64,000 bases of DNA from an uncultured Oscillospiraceae bacterium (GTDB taxonomy: Bacteria > Bacillota > Clostridia > Oscillospirales > Ruminococcaceae), in assembly GCA_949741215.1 (NCBI GenBank), contig CATJLA010000117.1, positions 1-64,000 on the forward strand, written 5' to 3'. Position 1 is the first letter of the stretch. Every line of letters begins with the position of its first letter. The notes under the pieces were generated by a model. It worked only from the letters and a program-made list of their open reading frames with translations. It was not told the origin of the DNA and searched no databases. The translations under genes were made by a program, and so were the position numbers. Shown one piece after another: positions 5,987 through 13,694 of the stretch.

Positions 5987-8542
5987 TTGAGTTTGACAAA
6001 AAGCGGGGAAAAAAGCCTCCACTGGAAAGCCTTTTTTTATGGAATTGCTATTGCGGCCATTATTTTTATCCCTTTCGTCATTTGGGAAAAGGGCTATTTT
6101 TTCTTTACCGGCGATTTTAATGTCCAGCAGATTCCCTTTTATAAGCTGGCTCATCAGGCTGTTCGCTCAGGGGATATCTTTTGGAATTGGAATACCGATC
6201 TGGGGGCAAATTTCATCGGTTCCTACAGCTTTTACCTGTTAATGAGCCCTTTTTTCTGGCTTACTCTCCCCTTTCCTAACGAGTGGGTGCCCTTTTTCAT
6301 CGCCCCCCTGCTGATTTTGAAAATGGGTTGTGCTTCCCTTACATCTTACTGCTATATCCGCCGGTTTGTTAAGGATCAGCGCTATGGTGTGATGGGTGCT
6401 CTGTTGTATGCTTTTTCCGGTTTTTCTATCTATAATATCTTCTTCAACCACTTCCATGAGGTAATTGTCTTCTTCCCCCTGTTGCTCATCGGGATGGAGG
6501 AACTGATCCAGAACAACCGCCGGGGGCCGTTCGCCGTAGCGGTTGCGGTAAACGCCTTGGTAAACTATTGGTTTTTTGTGGGGGAAGTTGTATTTGTAAT
6601 CCTCTACTTCTTCATCCGCTGCACCGATAAGGAGCATTTCCCCTTCAGCCTGAAAAACTTCCTCTCGGTGGCCATTGAATCCATTATCGGCGTAATGATT
6701 TCCGCTTTTATCCTACTGCCCTCGGTGCTGGCGCTGCTGGGCAACCCACGCACTACCTCCGACCATCTGATCAACGGCTGGAATTTCTGGATCTACTGGC
6801 AGGAACGCCGTCCGGCAGAAATTTTGTACAGCCTGTTCTTCCCGCCGGACTTAACCTACAGCTCCTTCCTGTTTACAGACCAGGCTGCCAAGTGGTCCTC
6901 TCTAAACGCCTGGCTGCCTATGTTCTCCACCACCGGGGTGCTGGCCTACTTGATGTCCCGGAAAAACGACTGGGCAAAAAAGCTGTTGTACAGCTGCCTG
7001 TTTATTGCTTTGGTTCCAGGACTGAACAGCTTATTTATTCTTTTTAACAGCTCCTATTATGCCCGCTGGTTCTATATGCCTGTTCTGATTATGTCCATGG
7101 TCACCGCCGTTACTTTAGAGGATAGCTCCATTCAAATAGAACGGGGATTCAAATGGACAATTGTTGCAACCGCCTTGTTTATGGGGGCTGCGACCCTTAC
7201 TCCCAGCTACTCTAACGGCAAGTGGAAGCTGGGGCTTATCTCCGGTAAACCGGAATTTGCCCGCGCCGCTGTCGTCGCTGTGCTTACCATACTTTCTTTG
7301 GTGCTCACCGGGCTGCTAATCCGCTATTACCGGCAGGAAAAAGAGCAGTTTATCAAAAAAGGGACATGGGCGCTGGCCGCAGTTATTGTGCTTTCGGGAG
7401 CATCCTACCTTACTATTGGCAAAGTGATGCACAACCCCAAAGGGGACTGGATGGTCTCGGTAGCGTTGGAGGGCAAGGAGAAAATCGTTCTTCCCGAGTC
7501 AGAATTTGCTCGATCTGACGTATTTGAGGGTATGGACAATATTGCCATGTATTGGCAGCTGCCCAACATTCAGGCATTCCACAGCATTGTGCCGGTGTCC
7601 ATCATGGAATTTTACCCGGAGGTAGGGGTAAAGCGGGATGTTTCCAGCAAGCCCTCCACCGAGTTTTATGCCCTTCGCTCGCTGCTCTCGGTAAAATGGC
7701 TGTTTATTGAGGAAAGCAAGTCCAACCAGGAGCCTATACCAGACTTTGAGTATGTTACTACCCAAAATACCTTTAACATCTACGAGAATAAAAACTTTTT
7801 GCCCATGGGCTTTACCTACGATGCCTGTATTGACCGGGACTTTTTTGACGGCACTGCCGAAACCCGTCGTTCAGAGCTTTTATTGAAAGCAATCTGTCTG
7901 GAAAACGATGATTTTGAGAAATATGGCTATTTGCTGCCCTATCTTCCCGCCTGGGAGGATAATATCCGCTATGATCTGGACGCCTTCCGGGAAGATGTGA
8001 CCGACCGCCGGCAGGAAACCGCCGCCAATTTTATAATTGACAACCGCGGCTTTTCTGCGGAAATTACCCTTTCCCGTGAGAACCTTGTGTTCTTCTCGGT
8101 ACCCTATGAGGGGGGCTGGAGCGCTACTGTCAACGGAGAACCGGCAGAGGTGGTCAAAGCCAACGTGGGCTTTATGGCGGTGGTTTGTCCGGAGGGATAC
8201 TCGGAGATCCGCTTTGACTATATGACGCCTGGGTTGCTACCCGGCTTGTTTATCAGCCTTGGAGGCGTGTTGATTCTGATCGCATATCTGCTGTTTATCT
8301 ATTATACCAAGCGGCGGCTGCCCCAAGCAGGCCAGGTGGCGGAGGATTACCGCCAGCATCAGCAAAACGGCGGATTAGGGGCTGTAGAACAAGGGAATTC
8401 CGGAGAGTTTTTCACCCGTTTAATGGAGGTACGGCCAGAGGAGCCTGCTGTTCCGCCCGCGGCAGAACCGGAAGAGGAATCGCTGAAGCAGGCTTTGGAA
8501 AAATCCTTTGAAGAACCGAAAGAACAGCCGCCGGAGGAGTAG
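5987..8542 (+). CDS. yfhO: YfhO-family polytopic membrane glycosyltransferase
   Basis: An 851-residue membrane protein with more than ten hydrophobic spans in the first 480 residues, followed by an extracytoplasmic domain and a last span near 765-785. GDFNVQQIPFY and SFYLLMSPFFW are typical of YfhO (GT-C fold). In Bacillus subtilis YfhO works with CsbB to put GlcNAc on lipoteichoic acid, and the next gene here is CsbB-like, which supports that role. The TTG start is chosen because GAGGTGAG lies seven bases upstream. An acidic cytoplasmic tail (about 800-851) contains SGEFFTRL, a motif also found in the Lgt tail. Confidence 0.88.
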   Translation: MSLTKSGEKSLHWKAFFYGIAIAAIIFIPFVIWEKGYFFFTGDFNVQQIPFYKLAHQAVRSGDIFWNWNTDLGANFIGSYSFYLLMSPFFWLTLPFPNEWVPFFIAPLLILKMGCASLTSYCYIRRFVKDQRYGVMGALLYAFSGFSIYNIFFNHFHEVIVFFPLLLIGMEELIQNNRRGPFAVAVAVNALVNYWFFVGEVVFVILYFFIRCTDKEHFPFSLKNFLSVAIESIIGVMISAFILLPSVLALLGNPRTTSDHLINGWNFWIYWQERRPAEILYSLFFPPDLTYSSFLFTDQAAKWSSLNAWLPMFSTTGVLAYLMSRKNDWAKKLLYSCLFIALVPGLNSLFILFNSSYYARWFYMPVLIMSMVTAVTLEDSSIQIERGFKWTIVATALFMGAATLTPSYSNGKWKLGLISGKPEFARAAVVAVLTILSLVLTGLLIRYYRQEKEQFIKKGTWALAAVIVLSGASYLTIGKVMHNPKGDWMVSVALEGKEKIVLPESEFARSDVFEGMDNIAMYWQLPNIQAFHSIVPVSIMEFYPEVGVKRDVSSKPSTEFYALRSLLSVKWLFIEESKSNQEPIPDFEYVTTQNTFNIYENKNFLPMGFTYDACIDRDFFDGTAETRRSELLLKAICLENDDFEKYGYLLPYLPAWEDNIRYDLDAFREDVTDRRQETAANFIIDNRGFSAEITLSRENLVFFSVPYEGGWSATVNGEPAEVVKANVGFMAVVCPEGYSEIRFDYMTPGLLPGLFISLGGVLILIAYLLFIYYTKRRLPQAGQVAEDYRQHQQNGGLGAVEQGNSGEFFTRLMEVRPEEPAVPPAAEPEEESLKQALEKSFEEPKEQPPEE

Positions 8543-8670
8543 TTTTTCAGACGTAACAGCTGCTTTTTTTCTGCAAGCCAATCCTTTGGGCTGCAGCAAT
8601 AACGCTTTAGACTTAGAAAATGTTCCCCTGAAACCACAAAATGATAGACCAGCAGTCCCGTCCCAAAAAC
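8543..8670. repeat. Inverted pair of the GGACG motif between yfhO and the glycosyltransferase
   Basis: TTTTTCAGACGTAACAGC (8543-8560) directly follows the yfhO stop and GCAGTCCCGTCCCAAAAAC (8652-8670) lies in inverse orientation near the next ribosome site. The pair flanks about 90 bases with no other feature. Confidence 0.65.
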
Positions 8671-8698
8671 TGCAAGGAATAAAAAGGAGGCACACCCA

Positions 8699-9652
8699 AT
8701 GGCAACGCCCCAAACCCTCTATTTGGTGATCCCCTGTTACAACGAGGAGCCAGTGTTGGAGGAAACTCACCGCAGGCTGCATCAAAAGCTTACCAGTATG
8801 ATTGAGCAAAACCTGATTGCGCCCAACAGCCGAATGCTGTTCGTCAACGATGGCAGCAAGGATAATACCTGGGGCGTAATTGAAGCGCTGTATGCACAGG
8901 ACCCTTTGGTGGCGGGACTGAAGCTTTCCCGGAATCGGGGGCATCAAAACGCTTTGCTGGCCGGCTTGATGACCGCTAAGGAATATGCCGATATGATGAT
9001 CTCCTTGGATGCCGACCTGCAGGACGATGTTGACGCAATAGATCAATTTGTGGAGCAGTATTATCAGGGTAAGGACATCGTTTACGGGGTGCGCAGCAGC
9101 CGGGAGACCGATACCTTTTTCAAGCGCAGCACCGCCCAGGGCTTTTATAAAATGATGCGCGCCCTTGGGGTGGACATTATAGATAACCACGCCGACTACC
9201 GTCTGATGAGCCGCCGCGCTGTGGAGGGCCTTGCTCAATTTAAGGAGGTCAACCTGTTTTTACGGGGTGTCGTTCCACTGATCGGCTTTCCCTCAGGCGT
9301 TGTTACCTACGAGCGGCAAAAACGCTTTGCAGGCGAATCAAAATATCCCCTTAAAAAAATGCTGGCCTTTGCCTTTGACGGTATCACATCCTTTAGTATT
9401 AAGCCTATCCGCCTCATTACCATTTTGGGGCTGCTGATCTTTGCCGCCAGCCTGATTGCACTTGCTGTGCTGCTGGTACTCAAGCTGATTGGCCACACCG
9501 TACAGGGCTGGACTACCCTAATGGGCTCTATCTGGCTGATTGGCGGCATTCAGTTGTTCTCCCTGGGGGTAATTGGGGAGTACATCGGCAAAATCTATAG
9601 TGAAGTAAAGGCTCGTCCCATGTATTTAATTGACCAACTGATTATCAGATAA
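8699..9652 (+). CDS. csbB: Polyprenyl-phosphate sugar transferase (GT2, CsbB/GtrB-like)
   Basis: A 317-residue glycosyltransferase of family 2 that would move a sugar, probably GlcNAc, from UDP-sugar to undecaprenyl phosphate at the inner membrane face. It has LVIPCYNEEPVL near residue 8, LFVNDGSKDNTW, the metal-binding DADLQDD near 103, and RFAGESKYP, followed by two C-terminal membrane spans (about 235-260 and 270-295), as in CsbB, GtrB and dolichol-phosphate mannose synthase. It forms a unit with yfhO, and together they suggest glycosylation of teichoic acid. AAAAGGAGG precedes the ATG. Confidence 0.87.
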   Translation: MATPQTLYLVIPCYNEEPVLEETHRRLHQKLTSMIEQNLIAPNSRMLFVNDGSKDNTWGVIEALYAQDPLVAGLKLSRNRGHQNALLAGLMTAKEYADMMISLDADLQDDVDAIDQFVEQYYQGKDIVYGVRSSRETDTFFKRSTAQGFYKMMRALGVDIIDNHADYRLMSRRAVEGLAQFKEVNLFLRGVVPLIGFPSGVVTYERQKRFAGESKYPLKKMLAFAFDGITSFSIKPIRLITILGLLIFAASLIALAVLLVLKLIGHTVQGWTTLMGSIWLIGGIQLFSLGVIGEYIGKIYSEVKARPMYLIDQLIIR

Positions 9653-9677
9653 TATAACGGAACAGAAAGGAGTTTTT

Positions 9678-9818
9678 ATGATGATGAGAATCCCAAACGA
9701 GCCCTTGTCCCTAAATCGCTGGAAAAGTATTGTAGCCACCTCTATGCTGGTGTGCGGCTGTGCATGCTTCTTGCTTTCCACAGTTATGTCCATGCTGCTG
9801 TTAAAAGAAAAAAATTAA
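9678..9818 (+). CDS. 46-residue single-span membrane peptide
   Basis: Translation gives MMMRIPNEPLSLNRWKSIV, one hydrophobic segment with a Cys-rich CGCACF motif (about residues 20-42), and a basic end KEKN. AGAAAGGAG lies six bases before the ATG and a terminator follows 20 bases after the stop, so it reads as a genuine third gene of the yfhO-csbB unit. It could be a subunit of the glycosylation machinery, but no family is recognised. Confidence 0.65.
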   Translation: MMMRIPNEPLSLNRWKSIVATSMLVCGCACFLLSTVMSMLLLKEKN

Positions 9819-9837
9819 GGCCATTTTTACAGGAAAG

Positions 9838-9871
9838 TACCCGGGTTTTGCTAAAAAATCCGGGTATTTTC
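9838..9871 (+). terminator. Terminator of the yfhO operon
   Basis: TACCCGG pairs with CCGGGTA, followed by TTTTCG. Confidence 0.7.
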
Positions 9872-9895
9872 GCATCATTTTGCTTATAAAACGCT

Positions 9896-10059
9896 CTTTT
9901 TACGGACGGGACTGCCGCTTTGTTATCTTATACTCCCAGGTAAACTCTGCTCAACGAAAAGTTCTTCCCCTCTCCATTGTTCCCTAATTCTGCATGCAAA
10001 AGCTCCCGGAAGCCTCAAACAAAACACCTGAGCTTCCGGGAGCTGTTACGTCCCAATAA
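9896..10059. repeat. Inverted pair of the GGACG motif flanking the rpmA terminator
   Basis: TTTTTACGGACGGGACTGCC (9897-9916) and AGCTGTTACGTCCCAATAA (10041-10059) are in inverse orientation on either side of the converging terminators. Confidence 0.65.
10000..10044 (-). terminator. Terminator of the rplU-prp-rpmA operon
   Basis: A perfect 13-bp stem, AGCTCCCGGAAGC (10001-10013) against GCTTCCGGGAGCT (10031-10043), is followed on the minus strand by TTTTGC. Confidence 0.88.
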
Positions 10060-10092
10060 TAGCTTTATTATGGGGATTTGAGCTGTAAAACC

Positions 10093-10377
10093 TTATGCCT
10101 CTACTGCATAAACGCTGACCTTTTTATGGTCACGGCCTACACGCTCAAACTTTACCTTGCCGTTGATGGTGGCAAACAAGGTATCGTCAGAACCCCGGCC
10201 AACACCGGCTCCGGGATGAATGTGGGTTCCTCTCTGACGAACCAGAATGTTGCCAGCCAGAACATACTGGCCGTCAGCACGCTTTACACCAAGCCGCTTG
10301 GATTCAGAATCCCGACCGTTCTTGGTGGAACCAACGCCCTTTTTATGCGCAAAAAACTGGATGTTAAGCTTCAACAT
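10093..10377 (-). CDS. rpmA: 50S ribosomal protein L27 (precursor)
   Basis: A 94-residue L27 that extends to the peptidyl-transferase centre. The first residues [14 protein letters not shown] are the Firmicute pre-sequence, which is removed between Phe and Ala so that AHKKG becomes the mature N-terminus. The body has [22 protein letters not shown] and [11 protein letters not shown]. It is the third gene of the rplU-prp-rpmA operon, two bases after the protease gene that processes it. Confidence 0.97.
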   Translation of the reverse strand: MLKLNIQFFAHKKGVGSTKNGRDSESKRLGVKRADGQYVLAGNILVRQRGTHIHPGAGVGRGSDDTLFATINGKVKFERVGRDHKKVSVYAVEA

Positions 10378-10379
10378 GG

Positions 10380-10706
10380 TTATAGCACCTCCAAAACAAT
10401 TACTTTTACATACTTACCGTAATCTTCCTCCAGTAAGGTAAGCTGAAGCCGTAAAGCCTCCAGCAGCAAAACTGCCGCCTGCACAGCCTCCCCTTGATCT
10501 GAAAGAAGCGCCTCAATGCAGTTTTCCTCCGCCCGAACCTTGCAGGGGGCTTTCAAAATCTCGGTGATTCCGTTTACCGCCATCTGCACAGCCGAGGTTA
10601 CCGACGCACACACAATATCCTGCCCAAAATCGGCAAAACCCGCATGGCCCGAAACCCTGACACCGGTTAAACTGCCCTGCTTCTCAAAGAACTGAGCTTT
10701 AATCAT
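10380..10706 (-). CDS. prp: Ribosomal-processing cysteine protease Prp
   Basis: A 108-residue protein of the YsxB/Prp family that cleaves the N-terminal extension of L27. It has the catalytic His in [21 protein letters not shown] and the catalytic Cys about twelve residues later in the same segment. Its place between rplU and rpmA is the standard Firmicute arrangement and matches the FF|A cleavage site visible in the neighbouring L27. Confidence 0.94.
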   Translation of the reverse strand: MIKAQFFEKQGSLTGVRVSGHAGFADFGQDIVCASVTSAVQMAVNGITEILKAPCKVRAEENCIEALLSDQGEAVQAAVLLLEALRLQLTLLEEDYGKYVKVIVLEVL

Positions 10707-10721
10707 GGCAGAACAAAATCC

Positions 10722-11033
10722 TTAAGCGTTGATTGCCAAAATCTGCACCTTAGTGTAGGGCTGACGATGGCCAACCTTGCGATGCTTGCCCTTTTTAGGC
10801 TTGTAGGTAAATACGGTGATCTTCTTGGCCTTACCGTTCTTCAGCACCTTAGCGGTAACCTTGGCGCCGTCTACAGTAGGAGCGCCTACAACGGTGCCTT
10901 CCTCTTTGCCTACTGCAACCACTTTGTCAAAAGCGATTTCGGCGTCTTCCTCAACAGCCAGCTTCTCGATGAAAAGGATATCACCCTCAGAAACACGGTA
11001 CTGTTTTCCGCCGGTTTCAATTACTGCGTACAT
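10722..11033 (-). CDS. rplU: 50S ribosomal protein L21
   Basis: A 103-residue L21 that binds 23S rRNA. It begins [18 protein letters not shown] and ends [22 protein letters not shown], both family signatures. The longer in-frame ORF begins at 11108, but [12 protein letters not shown] is the universal N-terminus, so the start is at 11033. It is the first gene of the operon, behind a short structured leader. Confidence 0.97.
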   Translation of the reverse strand: MYAVIETGGKQYRVSEGDILFIEKLAVEEDAEIAFDKVVAVGKEEGTVVGAPTVDGAKVTAKVLKNGKAKKITVFTYKPKKGKHRKVGHRQPYTKVQILAINA

Positions 11034-11113
11034 ATTACGCACCTGCCTTATTTCAGTCTCGCTGTACACCATAGGCGGCGCAAAAAAGCGCACTTTGGCC
11101 CGGAACAAGCGGC
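11034..11113 (-). promoter_or_regulatory. Structured rplU leader, possible L21 autoregulatory leader
   Basis: About 80 bases of transcribed leader contain GTGCGCTTTTTTGCGCCGCC, able to form a GCGC/GCGC hairpin. Firmicutes often carry an L21 leader RNA here that binds the ribosomal protein. The structure match is not verified. Confidence 0.4.
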
Positions 11114-11119
11114 TCTATT

Positions 11120-11149
11120 ATTTTAACACATCTGCAAAGGGCTTGTCAA
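11120..11149 (-). promoter_or_regulatory. Promoter of the rplU operon
   Basis: Minus-strand TTGACA (11144-11149) and TAAAAT (11120-11125) with an 18-base spacer. Confidence 0.85.
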
Positions 11150-11173
11150 CGGCTTTCTTCCCGGTTTTTGCAC

Positions 11174-11194
11174 TTTTTTCGGGACGTAACTGCC
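11174..11194 (+). repeat. GGACG motif, single copy
   Basis: TTTTTTCGGGACGTAACTGC followed by CG, upstream of the rplU promoter. It is one of the fullest copies of the dispersed motif. Confidence 0.65.
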
Positions 11195-11256
11195 GTTTTA
11201 TTGTCTTCCGCCTCTTTTTATGGCCTTGATCGGCGGGGAACTCCTGCTCAGGCAAA

Positions 11257-11367
11257 CGGGGGAGTTTCGCCCTTGCAAGGGCGACCAAGGGAGCTTTGCT
11301 CCCCTGGACCTCTCACCACCTTTCCAAAGGTGGACGAAAAGTTTTTTGCGCTCCGCGTACCTTAACG
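11257..11367 (+). repeat. Triple-hairpin intergenic repeat, copy 1
   Basis: Three consecutive small hairpins, CGCCCTTGCAAGGGCG, GGGAGCTTTGCTCCC and CCACCTTTCCAAAGGTGG, are followed by GACGAAAAG and CGCTCCGCGTACCTTAACG. A second copy is at 36372-36481 in the same orientation. The end CGTTAAG (minus strand) supplies the last codon and stop of folD. Elements of this appearance occur in many gut Clostridia. Confidence 0.8.
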
Positions 11368-12219
11368 GCATTCTGCCTGTGCTTTAGCGGCTGTTAGGGT
11401 ATTTTGCATCAGCATGGCGATGGTCATAGGCCCTACGCCCCCCGGCACCGGCGTGATAGCGGAAGCAACCTCAGCAACCGGGTCAAAGTCTACGTCCCCG
11501 CAAAGCTTGCCGTTTTCATCTCGATTCATCCCTACATCAATGACTACCGCTCCAGGGCGCACCATGTCTGCAGTGATGAATTTTGCCTTGCCCACCGCCG
11601 CCACCAGGATTTCCGCCCGGCGGGTAACCTCGGCCAGCTCCTTCGTCCGGGAATGGCAGATCGTGACAGTACCATTTTCATGAAGCAGCAGCATGGCCAT
11701 AGGCTTGCCCACAATGTTGCTGCGGCCTACCACCACGCACTCCTTGCCTGCGGGGGAAATGCCGCTGGCATGGAGCAGCTCCATAACGCCGGCAGGGGTA
11801 CAAGGCAGAAAACGATACTCCCCCTGCATAATTTTGCCTACATTAGAGGCGTGGAAAGCGTCTACATCCTTATCCGGCGAGATAGCTTCAATCACCCGGT
11901 CCTCAGAGATCTGCTTGGGAAGAGGCAGCTGCACCAAAATGCCGTGAATGGCTTCATCCCGGTTCAGCTTGTCCACCAAATCCAACAGCTCCTGTTGGGT
12001 TGTTTCCTCCGGCAGGGCATATTCCTCTGACCGAAAGCCCACTGCCTCGCAGGCTTTCTTCTTGTTGTTCACATACACTCGGGAAGCGGAATTGTTGCCT
12101 ACAATTACCACTGCCAGCCCCGGGGTTATCCCGGTTTGCTTCACAAATTCCGCCGTTTCCTGGCGAATTCGCTCTTTTACCTGGGCAGAGATCCCTTTTC
12201 CGTCAATCAGCTGTGCCAT
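11362..12219 (-). CDS. folD: Bifunctional methylene-THF dehydrogenase / methenyl-THF cyclohydrolase
   Basis: A 285-residue FolD that interconverts methylene-, methenyl- and formyl-tetrahydrofolate for purine and one-carbon metabolism. Signatures are [20 protein letters not shown], containing the catalytic Lys of the YxxxK motif near residue 54, [12 protein letters not shown], the Rossmann-like [17 protein letters not shown] and the C-terminal [16 protein letters not shown]. The last codon and stop lie in the end of the triple-hairpin repeat. The lgt gene ends six bases upstream, so the two are probably co-transcribed. Confidence 0.97.
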   Translation of the reverse strand: MAQLIDGKGISAQVKERIRQETAEFVKQTGITPGLAVVIVGNNSASRVYVNNKKKACEAVGFRSEEYALPEETTQQELLDLVDKLNRDEAIHGILVQLPLPKQISEDRVIEAISPDKDVDAFHASNVGKIMQGEYRFLPCTPAGVMELLHASGISPAGKECVVVGRSNIVGKPMAMLLLHENGTVTICHSRTKELAEVTRRAEILVAAVGKAKFITADMVRPGAVVIDVGMNRDENGKLCGDVDFDPVAEVASAITPVPGGVGPMTIAMLMQNTLTAAKAQAECR

Positions 12220-12225
12220 ATTGCC

Positions 12226-13566
12226 TTATTCCTCCTTGGTTTTTTCCTCATCCTCGTCCTCTTTTTCCGGGACGTCCTGCCCTTCCCGGCTTTCTGCTGC
12301 TTCCGCTGTCTCCACTGGTTCTGCCCGCTCTGCTGTTTCTGCAAGCTCAACAACATCAGCGGCTTCTTTTTCCTCAGGGGCTTCGGGAATGTCCTCCGCC
12401 TCAGGTGCATCAGGAGCCTCTGCCGCTTCAGGAACTTCCTGCTCCAAAGCTACCGGTTCTCCCGCACTTCCTGCGTTCTCTGCCGCCGCTGCCTCCTCTT
12501 CTTCACCGGAAGCTTCCACCCGCCCGGCAGACTCAGCAGCCTGCTCCTCCGGAACGCTTTCCTCGGTGTTGGAAGCCTCAGCCACCGCGACGTCACCGGA
12601 TTTACCGGACTTGGCGGCTTCCTTTTCTTCCTTCAGGCGGGTGTAATACTCCCCGCTCACAACCTCAGCCGCTGCCTCAGTTTTGCCAAAGGGCTTGAGG
12701 TACTCAGAGTCATGGGCATCCCGGATTTTCATCCGCACTACAATCCAAGCCACAACCGAAGCCACTGCCCCGATGATGGAAAGCAGCTGAGAAATCCGTA
12801 TATTGCCAAGCATCAGGCTGTCGGTGCGCAGGCCCTCGATCATGGCGCGGCCCAGGCCGTACCAGGCAATATAGAACAGGGTAAGCTCGCCGTCAAACCG
12901 GCGGCGCTTTGTATACCAAGCGATAAACAGAAAGCCCAGCACACACCAGAGGGACTCATACAAAAAGGTAGGGTGCACCGGCTGGGTGGGATCCACGGTA
13001 ACATGGATTTTGGCAAGCTCCTCCTGCATCCGGGTAAGATATTCCTGGATACCAGCGCTTGTCATGCCCCAGGGCAGGCTGGTGTTGGAGCCAAAGGCCT
13101 CAATGTTGACAAAGTTGCCCCACCGGCCTATAGCCTGGCCGATGAAAAAACCGCCTGCAGCCACGTCCAGCATGGGCAGTACCTTTACCTTGCGCAGCTT
13201 GCACATTAAAATGCCTACCAGCACCGAGCCGATCAGCCCGCCGTAGATGGCAAGGCCCCCATACCAGATTTTATAGATTTCGTCCAGATGCTCCTGATAA
13301 TAATCCCAGGAAAAGGCCACATAGTAAAGCCTTGCCCCGATGATACCGCCAATCACAGCGCAGATCACCACATCAATAGCTCTGTCGGCATTGATGCCGA
13401 ACTCATTCATCCGGCGGAAGGCATAGGCCAGGGCGGCAATAAAGGCCAAGGCAATAATGATGCCGTACCAATAGATGGAAATACCGTCTCCAATTGGGAT
13501 GGTAAAGGCCACCCGGTTCAGAGTAAGATCCCACCCCAGGCCGGGAAAGGATAAGGTTTGTGACAT
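12226..13566 (-). CDS. lgt: Prolipoprotein diacylglyceryl transferase with long acidic tail
   Basis: This enzyme transfers diacylglycerol from phosphatidylglycerol to the lipobox Cys of the lipoproteins found in this window. The first 290 residues carry the seven-span Lgt core with YWYGIIIALAF, YGGLAIYGGLIG and the signature GRWGNFVNIEAFG. At the usual HGGL motif the His is Tyr. A hydrophilic tail of about 155 residues, rich in Glu and Ala, follows (about 290-446) and is absent from standard Lgt. It begins near SGEYYTRL, a motif shared with the YfhO tail. The dispersed DNA motif encodes GQDVPEK in the tail. Confidence 0.94.
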   Translation of the reverse strand: MSQTLSFPGLGWDLTLNRVAFTIPIGDGISIYWYGIIIALAFIAALAYAFRRMNEFGINADRAIDVVICAVIGGIIGARLYYVAFSWDYYQEHLDEIYKIWYGGLAIYGGLIGSVLVGILMCKLRKVKVLPMLDVAAGGFFIGQAIGRWGNFVNIEAFGSNTSLPWGMTSAGIQEYLTRMQEELAKIHVTVDPTQPVHPTFLYESLWCVLGFLFIAWYTKRRRFDGELTLFYIAWYGLGRAMIEGLRTDSLMLGNIRISQLLSIIGAVASVVAWIVVRMKIRDAHDSEYLKPFGKTEAAAEVVSGEYYTRLKEEKEAAKSGKSGDVAVAEASNTEESVPEEQAAESAGRVEASGEEEEAAAAENAGSAGEPVALEQEVPEAAEAPDAPEAEDIPEAPEEKEAADVVELAETAERAEPVETAEAAESREGQDVPEKEDEDEEKTKEE

Positions 13567-13609
13567 AACTGCTTCGCTCCTTTTTTGGGTTTGTTCATTT
13601 TATCCGCAA

Positions 13610-13693
13610 TTTTTGGGGACGTCGCTGTGCCTTGCTGCAAACCGAAAACCCGGCGCAGAAGGAAAATGCTCTGCAGTCCCGTCCCACAAAAAC
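13610..13693. repeat. Inverted pair of the GGACG motif between lgt and the M16 gene
   Basis: TTTTTGGGGACGTCGCTGTG (13610-13629) and GCAGTCCCGTCCCACAAAAA (13673-13692) face each other in the 128-base gap. Confidence 0.7.
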
Positions 13694-13694
13694 A

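Noticed and set aside
12136..13209. Long plus-strand open frame opposite lgt
   Set aside because: It is a shadow of the GC-rich lgt gene. It has no ribosome site and no recognisable domain.
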